Part shown: one piece after another, positions 9,147-16,148 of the stretch
Layout: every line of letters starts with the position of its first letter
Numbering within the stretch: the first letter of the stretch is position 1
DNA from: Bacteroidales bacterium
GTDB taxonomy: Bacteria; Bacteroidota; Bacteroidia; Bacteroidales; UBA932
Length of the DNA: 64,000 nt
Assembly (NCBI GenBank): GCA_017527415.1
Contig: JAFXQA010000022.1
Location: forward strand, 79,091-143,090
Direction of reading: 5' to 3'
Notes under the pieces: model-generated
The model's database searches: none
Told to the model about the DNA's origin: nothing
What the model saw: the letters and a program-made list of their open reading frames with translations, nothing else
Translations under genes and position numbers: made by a program

Positions 9147-9218
9147 GGCCTCTTAGTTCAACGGATAGAACGGAGGTTTCCTAAACCTTAAATACAGGTT
9201 CGATTCCTGTAGAGGCTA
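9147..9218 (+). tRNA. tRNA-Arg (anticodon CCT)
   Basis: The cloverleaf folds from sequence: acceptor GGCCTCT/AGAGGCT (first pair G-T), D arm GTTC/GAAC, anticodon arm GAGGT-TTCCTAA-ACCTT with CCT in the loop, T arm ACAGG-TTCGATT-CCTGT, discriminator A. CCA is not encoded. It reads AGG codons. Confidence 0.92.
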
Positions 9219-9272
9219 CGAGAATTGCTGGCTGCGGCCAGCATTTTTCGTTTGACGCCTCTACAGGAATCG
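9201..9272. repeat. Mirrored copy of the tRNA-Arg 3' end
   Basis: CGATTCCTGTAGAGGC (9201-9216, T arm and acceptor strand of the tRNA) recurs as its exact reverse complement at 9257-9272. The 40 bases between hold the terminator. The 16-base perfect inverted repeat could refold the tRNA 3' half if both were transcribed. Confidence 0.85.
9227..9248 (+). terminator. Terminator after tRNA-Arg
   Basis: GCTGGC/GCCAGC with a short loop is followed by ATTTTT. It lies 8 bases after the tRNA. Confidence 0.75.
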
Positions 9273-9501
9273 GGTCGGCTGAGGCCGACTCCGTCGCTTC
9301 GCTCCGAAATCTGCGTTTTACGCAAGTGCTTAATTATTAATGCTTTACTAAAACAGGTCGGCTGATTTTAACGACCTGTTTCAGCAAATGGCTCACTATC
9401 AACCATTTAGCTATTACGCCCGCCCTTCGAGGGCCGCGTTACCACGGCCGTCCATCCAGGTTGCGCCTATACCAAAGATGCCGGCTTTTCCGGGGATTCT
9501 A
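9273..9501. other. Gene-free spacer with hairpins before the AraC-type gene
   Basis: I see no gene here. The spacer holds GTCGGC/GCCGAC (9275-9290 region), the ACAGGTCG hairpin listed separately, and a GCCC-TTCGA-GGGC hairpin near 9422-9434. The rest is unremarkable. Confidence 0.5.
9316..9400. repeat. Dispersed ACAGGTCG hairpin, copy 1 of 4
   Basis: The arms CTAAAACAGGTCG (9348-9360) and CGACCTGTTTCAG (9372-9384) pair with one mismatch. The A-rich and T-rich outer ends make it look like a bidirectional terminator. The left flank (GCAAGTGCTTAATT) resembles that of the copy at 44560-44640. Confidence 0.75.
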
Positions 9502-9532
9502 TTTGTTTTCTTGCCAATTTGATTTATTTTTG
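9502..9532 (+). promoter_or_regulatory. Promoter of the AraC-type regulator, probably leaderless
   Basis: TTTG at 9502-9505 and TATTTTTG at 9525-9532 have the 19-base spacing. Only four bases separate the -7 box from ATG 9537, so transcription would begin at or next to the start codon. Confidence 0.7.
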
Positions 9533-9536
9533 TAAC

Positions 9537-10493
9537 ATGGTATCAGAAACACAATCGGTTAATGCCACTGCTGTCAGCCCTGCAGACAGCTCAATGTGGA
9601 TTGCTACTTCGGCCCGCGGGCTTGTCCGGGTTGGGAAAAACGGCAAGGCATTCAATTATTCGGTCGAAAAGGGAGACCTTGCGTGCAACAATGTTGTTGC
9701 TTTATCCTTTGATAATGAGGGGGTTCTATGGGTAAAAGACGCCGAAGGCACCGTTTTTTCCTACACTTCTTTCTCTGGATTTGTAAAGCAGTCCGAAGTG
9801 CCTCAATCCATCGCCGAGGCTTTTGCCGAGCCTGTTTTGGCTGAAGAACAGGAGGTGGCTCCCCAGCCGGAACCTGCGTCCCGCCCATGGTATGGGTCCT
9901 GGCCCATGCTTCTGATAACAATTGTGTTGTCTGCCCATCTGATATGGCGGGTTTTCAAGCGTTTTTCGGCAGAAAAACCTGTTGCTGATGCCGCCTCGGC
10001 CCCGTCTCCTGTTTTGGAACCTGTTGTTTCAAAACCGAAACCTGCAGAACCGCAGCCGGAAGGGGAAACCCTTCCTGGAGCATTTTCCCGGAACGGGTTG
10101 CGGAGCAACGCGGAAGGAAAGGTTTCCCCTTCCGGCGCTAAGTCCTCAGCTCCGAAACCCGTAATAACGGCACCCGGAACAGGCACATTCTACGACAGGG
10201 TTTACGCAATTGTCAAAGACAACTACACCAATTCAGTTTTCGGTGTCGAAGATGTCGCAAACGCCCTTGGCATGAGCCGCGTGCACCTTAACCGCAAGCT
10301 CAAGGCAGAAAACAGTCCATCCCCATCTGATTTGATAAAAAAGATGAGGATGGATCTTGCTGTGGAAATGCTGAAGGAGGGGAGCGCCAGCATCAGCGAA
10401 ATCGCTGCGAAGTGCGGTTTCTCCTCCGCTTCCTATTTTTCCAGCGCTTTCAAAGAGTACTTTGGAGTAGCTCCGGCAGCGTACGGGAAATAG
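9537..10493 (+). CDS. Short membrane-anchored AraC-type regulator with two propeller-like blades
   Basis: ATG 9537 is chosen because it directly follows a good promoter. The 318 residues hold, in order: a region with two repeats resembling two-component-regulator propeller blades (SSMWIATSARGLVRVGKNGK and NNVVALSFDNEGVLWVKD), a membrane helix at about 121-141 (WPMLLITIVLSAHLIWRVF), a disordered Pro-rich linker and a C-terminal AraC DNA-binding domain (VEDVANALGMSRVHLNRKLK, then ISEIAAKCGFSSASYFSSAF). This is the outline of a Bacteroidetes hybrid two-component system without histidine kinase, receiver and nearly all of the propeller. It may be a one-component membrane regulator or a decay product; the intact frame favours the former. 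No signal peptide is evident. A palindromic element is inserted in frame at residues 173-200. It converges on the phosphodiesterase gene with no spacing. Confidence 0.75.
   Translation: MVSETQSVNATAVSPADSSMWIATSARGLVRVGKNGKAFNYSVEKGDLACNNVVALSFDNEGVLWVKDAEGTVFSYTSFSGFVKQSEVPQSIAEAFAEPVLAEEQEVAPQPEPASRPWYGSWPMLLITIVLSAHLIWRVFKRFSAEKPVADAASAPSPVLEPVVSKPKPAEPQPEGETLPGAFSRNGLRSNAEGKVSPSGAKSSAPKPVITAPGTGTFYDRVYAIVKDNYTNSVFGVEDVANALGMSRVHLNRKLKAENSPSPSDLIKKMRMDLAVEMLKEGSASISEIAAKCGFSSASYFSSAFKEYFGVAPAAYGK
10055..10136. repeat. Palindromic element copy 1, in frame inside the AraC-type gene
   Basis: Perfect 16-base arms (GCCGGAAGGGGAAACC at 10055-10070 and its complement at 10121-10136) enclose a 50-base centre. 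Bases 10079-10117 are identical to 17736-17774. The centre holds two triloop hairpins, CCCG-GAA-CGGG and GTTGC-GGA-GCAAC, so the element can fold as a multi-branched cruciform. Confidence 0.9.
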
Positions 10494-11411
10494 TTACTTG
10501 TAAATCTGTTTGTAGGGTCTGCCTCGCCAGTCTTCGGGAATCTTTGCCCCGAGGATGTCGAGGATGATGGCCGGGGTGTCGTACTGCATCATGGGTGCGG
10601 TAATCTCATATCCGGCCTTGATTTTCTTTCCGTAGACGATGAAGGGGGTTTCGAGCTCCAGCATGGTGAACTTGCCGTGGCCCTTGCCCTTTCCGCCATG
10701 GTCGGCAGACATGATGATGACCGTGTCTTCGAAGATGCCTGCATCCTTGAGAGCCTGGATGAGCATGCCCACACCCTTGTCGAGCTCTCTCTGGCACTGC
10801 ATGTATTCGGGGCCGTACCAGCCTTTGGAATGGCCGGTATGGTCCAGCACACCATAGTAGAAGGTAAAGAAGAACGGCTTCTTTTCCTTGATATAGTTCA
10901 CACCCAGCTTAGTGTATTTTTCCACAGGCACATCATTGCTTCCGTAAGTGCCGATGTACTTCCAGTAGTTCACTGCATTCGTGTCGCAGACTGCGCCGAT
11001 TCCGTTCCAGTCGAAGACGATGCCGGTCTCGGCATTGGGGAACTGCTCACGCAGCACGGTGAATACGGTGGGAGGGATGCCGTGGCCATTGTCCGAGGTG
11101 GAAGGGATGGTCCCCTTGGTGGAGTTCCACTTGTCGAAGCCATGCATCTCTGTGGGCACTCCGTTGAACATGGAAGCCCAGTTGATTGCAGATGCGGAAG
11201 GCATTACGGAACGTTTTGTGAGTGTCCAGCTGCCGTTGTCCATCAGGAACTTGATGTTAGGAAGCTCGGACATGTCCGCCTGGCGTATGCCTTCGGCGGC
11301 CCATCCGTCGATGCCTATCATCACGACGTGCTTCGCCTTCTTGCGGGCGGCGTCGGAATCCAGCGAGCTGATGCAGCAAAGGGCGATCAGCAGAATGGCA
11401 AATCTTTTCAT
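10494..11411 (-). CDS. Secreted type I phosphodiesterase/alkaline phosphatase superfamily protein
   Basis: The Met at 11411 starts a signal peptide (MKRFAILLIALCCISSLDSDA); upstream in-frame codons lie inside the partner gene. The mature part carries VVMIGIDGWAAEGIRQADM (first metal-binding Asp), NWASMFNGVPTEMHGFDKWN (nucleophile region), YYGVLDHTGHSKGWYGPEY (Asp and His ligands) and IIMSADHGGKGKGHGKF (metal-binding DHG). At 305 residues it fits periplasmic nucleotide pyrophosphatase/phosphodiesterase-type enzymes. Substrate cannot be told. It lies two bases after an outer-membrane-protein gene, probably the second gene of a two-gene operon. Confidence 0.85.
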   Translation of the reverse strand: MKRFAILLIALCCISSLDSDAARKKAKHVVMIGIDGWAAEGIRQADMSELPNIKFLMDNGSWTLTKRSVMPSASAINWASMFNGVPTEMHGFDKWNSTKGTIPSTSDNGHGIPPTVFTVLREQFPNAETGIVFDWNGIGAVCDTNAVNYWKYIGTYGSNDVPVEKYTKLGVNYIKEKKPFFFTFYYGVLDHTGHSKGWYGPEYMQCQRELDKGVGMLIQALKDAGIFEDTVIIMSADHGGKGKGHGKFTMLELETPFIVYGKKIKAGYEITAPMMQYDTPAIILDILGAKIPEDWRGRPYKQIYK

Positions 11412-11413
11412 AA

Positions 11414-12781
11414 TTAGAAGATGTAGTTGAGTCCGATATTGATGCCGAGTCCGGTGCCGTCGTTGGGATCGAAGCATTTGCCGAACTCAAAGTTGATGTT
11501 GAAATTCTGGTTCATGATCACGTGCAGACCGATACCTGCGCTGCAGTGGAGCCCCTGCTTGACATCGTTATAGAAATCTTTCGCCTGGTAGTTGCCAAGG
11601 CCGCCGTTTTTCTCAGTTACGATATTCACCGATGTGATATCGCTGGCAAGAGACTTCATGGCATCGGCGTTGTAAGGCTTTACAATCATACCCATGTCGA
11701 AGAACGGGTTGGTGGCAAGGGTCCAGTTCTGGTTGATCCAGCGGAATTTGGCGAAGCTCCAGCGGAGTTCCGTGTTCATCCACGCGTAGCTGTTACCCTG
11801 CAGGCGGTTGTTGATGGTGCCTCGGAGGGTGCAGGTGGAGCCAAGGCCCTCGGTATTGATCTGCTTCATGTTGATGCTCTGGATGGTCTGGAGCATGTAA
11901 TAAGGAGCATTTCCTGCGATCAGCCCCTGGAATGCGAGGTGCGCTCCGAAGGTGAGTTTGTCCTGAATTACAGGGAAGAACTGTTTGAAGTGCACGGCCA
12001 GTTTAAGGTAGGAATTGTTGTGCTTTGAGATTATGTCGGGCGATCCGAACATGTAGACCTCGAGATTGGTTCCGCGGGTAGGATTGTTCTCATGGTCGCG
12101 GGTGTCGTAGACAACGCCTGCCTTGAATTCGAGGTGCTGTCCGCCGTACTTCTCGGCATCCGGGATGATGCCGTTGTTTACATAAAGGTCGTAAAGGGAA
12201 ACATCGGTAGTGGTGCCGTTAAGTCCTTTGTTCTCGGCATGTCCGGTCTTGATATTCCAGTAGGTTATGCCTCCGGCCCAGCCCCAGTTGCCTCCGATCT
12301 CGCCCTGCACGCAGGTCTGGATGCGGAAGATGTCGCGGCGCATCAGGTAGAAGCCCTGGCCTTCGATCAGATAAGAATAGTCGTTGTTGTCTGCGGTAAT
12401 CCTGTCGAGAGCAGGCACATAAACCGAATTTGCCCCGTTGAAACCATAGAAACTGGTGGTCTTGTTGCCGAACCAGGAAATTGCACCTGAAATGCGAAGA
12501 CCGGGAAGGAGGTACTTGCTGTCGAAGAAGCTGTGCAGCACGGTGTTCCCCTTCGAATACTTGGAAATCTCCACATTCGCCTTCCACATGTATTCCGGAT
12601 AAGTGGAACCGTCACCATACCAATAAATGTCCGACAGAGCCCCGTAGTGCCATCCAAGGTCAGAAGAATAGCCGACGGCTGGGAGGGGGCCGAAGTTCAG
12701 GCCGGTCTTTGCGACTTCTCCCTGTGCAGCTGCGGAAAATGCTGCGGCGCAGAGAAGAATGATAGTAAGAATTCTTTTCAT
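11414..12781 (-). CDS. Outer membrane beta-barrel protein, BamA/surface-antigen-like
   Basis: A signal peptide (MKRILTIILLCAAAFSAAAQ) precedes 435 residues of alternating beta-strand character, ending with GLGINIGLNYIF, a typical barrel-closing strand with terminal Phe. The middle contains KAGVVYDTRDHENNPTRGTN, the DTRD/NPTRG pattern seen in BamA/TamA-like surface antigens. No POTRA domains are present, so it is a barrel-only member, perhaps a channel or receptor. It is the first gene of an operon with the secreted phosphodiesterase, which suggests uptake or release linked to phosphoester cleavage; that link is inferred. Confidence 0.75.
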   Translation of the reverse strand: MKRILTIILLCAAAFSAAAQGEVAKTGLNFGPLPAVGYSSDLGWHYGALSDIYWYGDGSTYPEYMWKANVEISKYSKGNTVLHSFFDSKYLLPGLRISGAISWFGNKTTSFYGFNGANSVYVPALDRITADNNDYSYLIEGQGFYLMRRDIFRIQTCVQGEIGGNWGWAGGITYWNIKTGHAENKGLNGTTTDVSLYDLYVNNGIIPDAEKYGGQHLEFKAGVVYDTRDHENNPTRGTNLEVYMFGSPDIISKHNNSYLKLAVHFKQFFPVIQDKLTFGAHLAFQGLIAGNAPYYMLQTIQSINMKQINTEGLGSTCTLRGTINNRLQGNSYAWMNTELRWSFAKFRWINQNWTLATNPFFDMGMIVKPYNADAMKSLASDITSVNIVTEKNGGLGNYQAKDFYNDVKQGLHCSAGIGLHVIMNQNFNINFEFGKCFDPNDGTGLGINIGLNYIF

Positions 12782-12804
12782 GAAATAGTGTTTGATTTAG
12801 CATA

Positions 12805-12834
12805 CAAAATTAGAAAAAATACTTCGTATATTTG
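12805..12834. promoter_or_regulatory. Divergent promoters between the barrel-protein and lipoprotein genes
   Basis: On the plus strand TATATTTG (12827-12834) lies 8 bases before ATG 12843. On the minus strand TAATTTTG (12805-12812) serves the barrel gene starting at 12781. The -33 elements are weak. Confidence 0.55.
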
Positions 12835-12842
12835 TAAGTTAT

Positions 12843-14087
12843 ATGAAAAGAGCACCCCTGATAGCTGCAATATTGCTGGTCTCCTGCGCCCGGGTATCAG
12901 CCCCGGAAGAGGCTCCGTTGCTGCGCACGGTCCCCTCCAGGGCGGTTGCCGTGATGCATTTCGGCCGCCTCGAACCTGCGCTGGAGTTCCTCTTGGACTC
13001 CACCTCGGTGTTCCGGCAGCTGGATTACGGCCGCTTGGGTGATTCGGAAATGGTTCTTTCCTACGACTACAGTGCCGGTCTGATCCCTCTGCTTGCCGTG
13101 GATGCAGGGCGTGCAGGCGCAGATACATCTTCCGTAGTCCGTAAGGTCCTGCAGCAGGCAGAGGATCTTAAATTGAACGCACTTTACACAGCAGAACTTC
13201 TTCCCAGAAGAGCGGCTCTTCTTCTCAGTACATCTCGTGCTGCAATCGACGAGGCTCTGATGCACATCGAATCCGGAGTGTCCGTGCTGGATGCGGCCGA
13301 TTTCAAAGAGGCCTCATCCCTGGCAGACGGCACGGCGGGAAACATCATCCTCAAGAATGAAAGTGCCAGCCGCTGGCTGCCGGCCAAGTTGCTCAAGGCT
13401 CAGGTAGACCGACGGGAGATGGTGAAGTTCGTGAGCGGCGCTGCCCAGTGGACGGCGCTGTGCTTCAATGATTTGAGCCGCGAGGGTATCAGGGTCCGCG
13501 CTTTCACCGGCGACAAGCGGAAGTATCTCGCCGAATTCATCTCCGCTCTGCCTGCAGGGAACAGCAGGCTTGCCGCGGCGCTGCCGGATACCGCACATTT
13601 CATAGTGGACCTGCCACTTAAGGATTATAAGCAGTACACCGAGGGCTGGAAGGAATGTCTGGACGCACGGGCGGATCTTTCGAAATACAGGGGCCGTCTT
13701 GCGGGGCTGAAGAAACGCTTTGGCAAGAGCCCGGAAGCCTGGCTTGCAGATATGGCACCGCTCGAACTGGCCCTGGTGCGCTGGGAATCCAGCGAACTGC
13801 TGCTCCTGCGCAGCGGCCACAGGCGCAAGGGCGTTTTGGCGGAGAACCCGTTCCCGGGTTACATCCCCGCCATTTTTGGGGAGCTTTTTCGCATTGCGGA
13901 CGATTCCTGCGTGGCCTTCTGGGAAGGATGGACGTTGTTCGGCTCTGCCGATGATATAGCTGCATGGGAAGACGCTGCCCGCAGCGGAATGCTGAAAAGT
14001 ATGCCCCGAAGCTCAAAGTTTTATATGAATAACGATGCCTTCTGTCTGGTTGCAGATGGCAAAAACATATTGATGGATGTCAACTGA
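12843..14087 (+). CDS. Lipoprotein of unknown function
   Basis: The 414 residues start with a lipoprotein signal (MKRAPLIAAILLVSC, lipobox LVSC). I do not recognise a catalytic domain. The body alternates helices and strands, with repeated motifs such as FVSGAAQWTALCFND and FIVDLPLKDYKQYTEGWKEC, and ends in a region with LVADGKNILMDVN. It resembles large conserved Bacteroidales lipoproteins of unknown role. Its 3' end overlaps the acyl-CoA synthetase gene by 11 bases, so the two are probably translationally coupled. The position of the promoter predicts a leaderless or nearly leaderless mRNA. Confidence 0.7.
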   Translation: MKRAPLIAAILLVSCARVSAPEEAPLLRTVPSRAVAVMHFGRLEPALEFLLDSTSVFRQLDYGRLGDSEMVLSYDYSAGLIPLLAVDAGRAGADTSSVVRKVLQQAEDLKLNALYTAELLPRRAALLLSTSRAAIDEALMHIESGVSVLDAADFKEASSLADGTAGNIILKNESASRWLPAKLLKAQVDRREMVKFVSGAAQWTALCFNDLSREGIRVRAFTGDKRKYLAEFISALPAGNSRLAAALPDTAHFIVDLPLKDYKQYTEGWKECLDARADLSKYRGRLAGLKKRFGKSPEAWLADMAPLELALVRWESSELLLLRSGHRRKGVLAENPFPGYIPAIFGELFRIADDSCVAFWEGWTLFGSADDIAAWEDAARSGMLKSMPRSSKFYMNNDAFCLVADGKNILMDVN

Positions 14088-15744
14088 ACTTGAATACAGA
14101 TCCGTAAACAAACTCTTTGAAAAAAGTTTCAAGGAGCATTGGGAGAGGGAAGCCCTTTCGAACTATCAGGGCAGGACCGTCACTTACCGCGAGCTGGCTG
14201 AACGTATTGCGATGCTTCACATCTGCTTTGAGCAGTGCGGCCTCCAAAAAGGAGACAAGGTGGCACTTTGCTCACGTAACCAGGCCAACTGGGGGGTATG
14301 TTTCCTGGCTGCGCTCACTTATGGTGCGGTGCCCGTCCCCATCCTGCATGAATTCAAATCGGCCAACGTGCATTACCTTGTGAACCACTCCGAATCCAGG
14401 GTGCTGTTCGTGGGCGAGACCGAGTGGGAGGGCCTTTCCGAAGCCGAAATGCCCAACCTGTCTGTGGTTGTCCTCATGAACAACTTCAACTTCCTCTATT
14501 CCAGGAATGAATCCCTGACAGCGGTTCGCGAAAATATTACCAGGACGTTCAACGAAAAGTATCCGGACGGATTCAAGCCCGGGGACATCCATTATTATGA
14601 GGACAGCCCGGAAGAGCTGGCGCTGATCAATTACACCTCCGGCACCTCCGGTTTTTCGAAGGGTGTGATGTTGCCGTACCGCTCGTTATATACCAACATC
14701 AATCTGGCATTTGCCGCCGAACCGCAGATGAGCTGCGCCTCCGAAGTTGTGGCCATGCTGCCTTCCGCGCACATGTACGGGCTTATGTTCGAACTCATGT
14801 ACGAGATGGTGATAGGTGCGCACGTGCACTTCCTCACCCGTCTTCCCAGCCCTAAGATCATAATGAAGGCCTTCCAGGAGATACACCCGGACATCATCAT
14901 CGCGGTGCCCCTGATTATGGAGAAGGTCTACAAGACCCAGCTGAAGCCCATTGCCGACCGCACCAGGACCATGATGTACGTGCCCCTGCTCGGACAGGCC
15001 ATTCAAAAGAAGATCCGCGACGGGCTCATCAACGCTTTCGGCGGCCGTTTCGAGGAAGTCATCCTTGGCGGGGCGGCGTTCAACCCGGAAGTTGAGGATT
15101 TCCTGCGCAGGATACATTTCCCCTTCACCGTCGGCTACGGCATGACAGAGTGCGGCCCCATCATCACTTACGAGAAATGGTCCCGCACGCGCCGGAATTC
15201 CTGCGGCAAGGCCATCCCCGGCTGCGAAATACGGATAGATTCCGCGAACCCCCACAGAATCCCGGGCGAAGTTCAGATAAAGGGCGGGAACGTCTTCCTC
15301 GGATACTACAAGAACAGGGAAGAGACCCGAAAGTGCTTCACCAATGACGGATGGTTCAAAACCGGAGACATGGGAGTGATGGATGCGGACGGTTATCTGT
15401 ATCTGCGCGGTCGTTCCAAGTGCATGATCCTGGGTACCAACGGCCAGAATGTGTATCCGGAGGAACTTGAGGCAGTCATCAACAATGCATCCTATGTGGT
15501 GGAGTCGCTGGTGGTAGAGGATGCCGGAGGCCTCACGGCCCTGATCTATCCCGATTATCAGCAGGGGCAGAACGATGGCCTCGACCGCGAACAGCTGGAG
15601 CAGCGGCTGCTGGAGAGCCTGCCTGAATTCAACAAACTGCTTCCCTCTTATGCTCAGCTCAAGAAGATAGAGGTCATGCCCGAAGACTTCGAACGCACCC
15701 CCAAAAAGAGTATCAAACGTTACCTGTATCAGAGAAACAAATGA
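14077..15744 (+). CDS. Long-chain acyl-CoA synthetase (AMP-forming)
   Basis: This 555-residue enzyme belongs to the adenylate-forming family. Motifs seen: INYTSGTSGFSKGVMLPYRS (ATP-binding P-loop), VGYGMTECGPIITYE (A5 motif), GDMGVMDADGYLYLRGRSK (A7/A8) and the C-terminal Lys in TPKKSIKRYLY. It activates a carboxylic acid, most likely a fatty acid, to acyl-AMP and then acyl-CoA at the membrane face. Start ATG 14077 overlaps the lipoprotein gene, and the stop overlaps the deaminase start by four bases. Exact substrate is unknown; o-succinylbenzoate-CoA ligase is less likely given the FadD-like length and opening. Confidence 0.88.
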   Translation: MSTELEYRSVNKLFEKSFKEHWEREALSNYQGRTVTYRELAERIAMLHICFEQCGLQKGDKVALCSRNQANWGVCFLAALTYGAVPVPILHEFKSANVHYLVNHSESRVLFVGETEWEGLSEAEMPNLSVVVLMNNFNFLYSRNESLTAVRENITRTFNEKYPDGFKPGDIHYYEDSPEELALINYTSGTSGFSKGVMLPYRSLYTNINLAFAAEPQMSCASEVVAMLPSAHMYGLMFELMYEMVIGAHVHFLTRLPSPKIIMKAFQEIHPDIIIAVPLIMEKVYKTQLKPIADRTRTMMYVPLLGQAIQKKIRDGLINAFGGRFEEVILGGAAFNPEVEDFLRRIHFPFTVGYGMTECGPIITYEKWSRTRRNSCGKAIPGCEIRIDSANPHRIPGEVQIKGGNVFLGYYKNREETRKCFTNDGWFKTGDMGVMDADGYLYLRGRSKCMILGTNGQNVYPEELEAVINNASYVVESLVVEDAGGLTALIYPDYQQGQNDGLDREQLEQRLLESLPEFNKLLPSYAQLKKIEVMPEDFERTPKKSIKRYLYQRNK

Positions 15745-16148
15745 ACAAATTCGACGACAAGTACATAAGGATGGCCAAGATATGGGCCACGAACTCATAC
15801 TGCAAGCGCCGTCAGGTCGGCGCCCTGCTGGTGAAGGACAAGATGATAATCTCGGATGGCTATAATGGCACCCCCTCCGGTTTTGAAAACGAATGCGAAG
15901 ATGGAGATGTTACAAAACCTTATGTGCTTCACGCCGAGGCGAATGCCATTACCAAGGTTGCAAAATCCGGAAATTCATCGGCAGGAGCCACCCTTTACGT
16001 TACCGCTTCTCCATGCATCGAGTGCTCCAAACTGATCATCCAGTCCGGCATCTCCCGTGTGGTTTACAGTGAAGAATACCGTCTGGACGACGGCATCAAG
16101 CTGCTTCGCCGTGCCGGAATCGAGGTAGAAAAAATAGACGTGGAATGA
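15741..16148 (+). CDS. dCMP deaminase family protein
   Basis: The 135 residues carry the zinc-dependent cytidine/deoxycytidylate deaminase signature: HAEANAITKVAKSG (His ligand and catalytic Glu) and ASPCIECSKLIIQSG (the two Cys ligands). The opening WATNSYCKRRQVGALLVKD is typical of ComEB-type dCMP deaminases, which make dUMP for thymidylate synthesis. The start overlaps the acyl-CoA synthetase stop (ATGA), and the stop overlaps the ctpA start (ATGA), so it sits inside a tightly coupled operon with functionally unrelated genes. Confidence 0.9.
   Translation: MNKFDDKYIRMAKIWATNSYCKRRQVGALLVKDKMIISDGYNGTPSGFENECEDGDVTKPYVLHAEANAITKVAKSGNSSAGATLYVTASPCIECSKLIIQSGISRVVYSEEYRLDDGIKLLRRAGIEVEKIDVE

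Noticed and set aside
9385-9500. A structured RNA gene (such as RNase P, SRP or tmRNA) after the tRNA-Arg repeats
   Set aside because: The hallmark sequences of these RNAs are absent; only one TTCG-type hairpin is seen.
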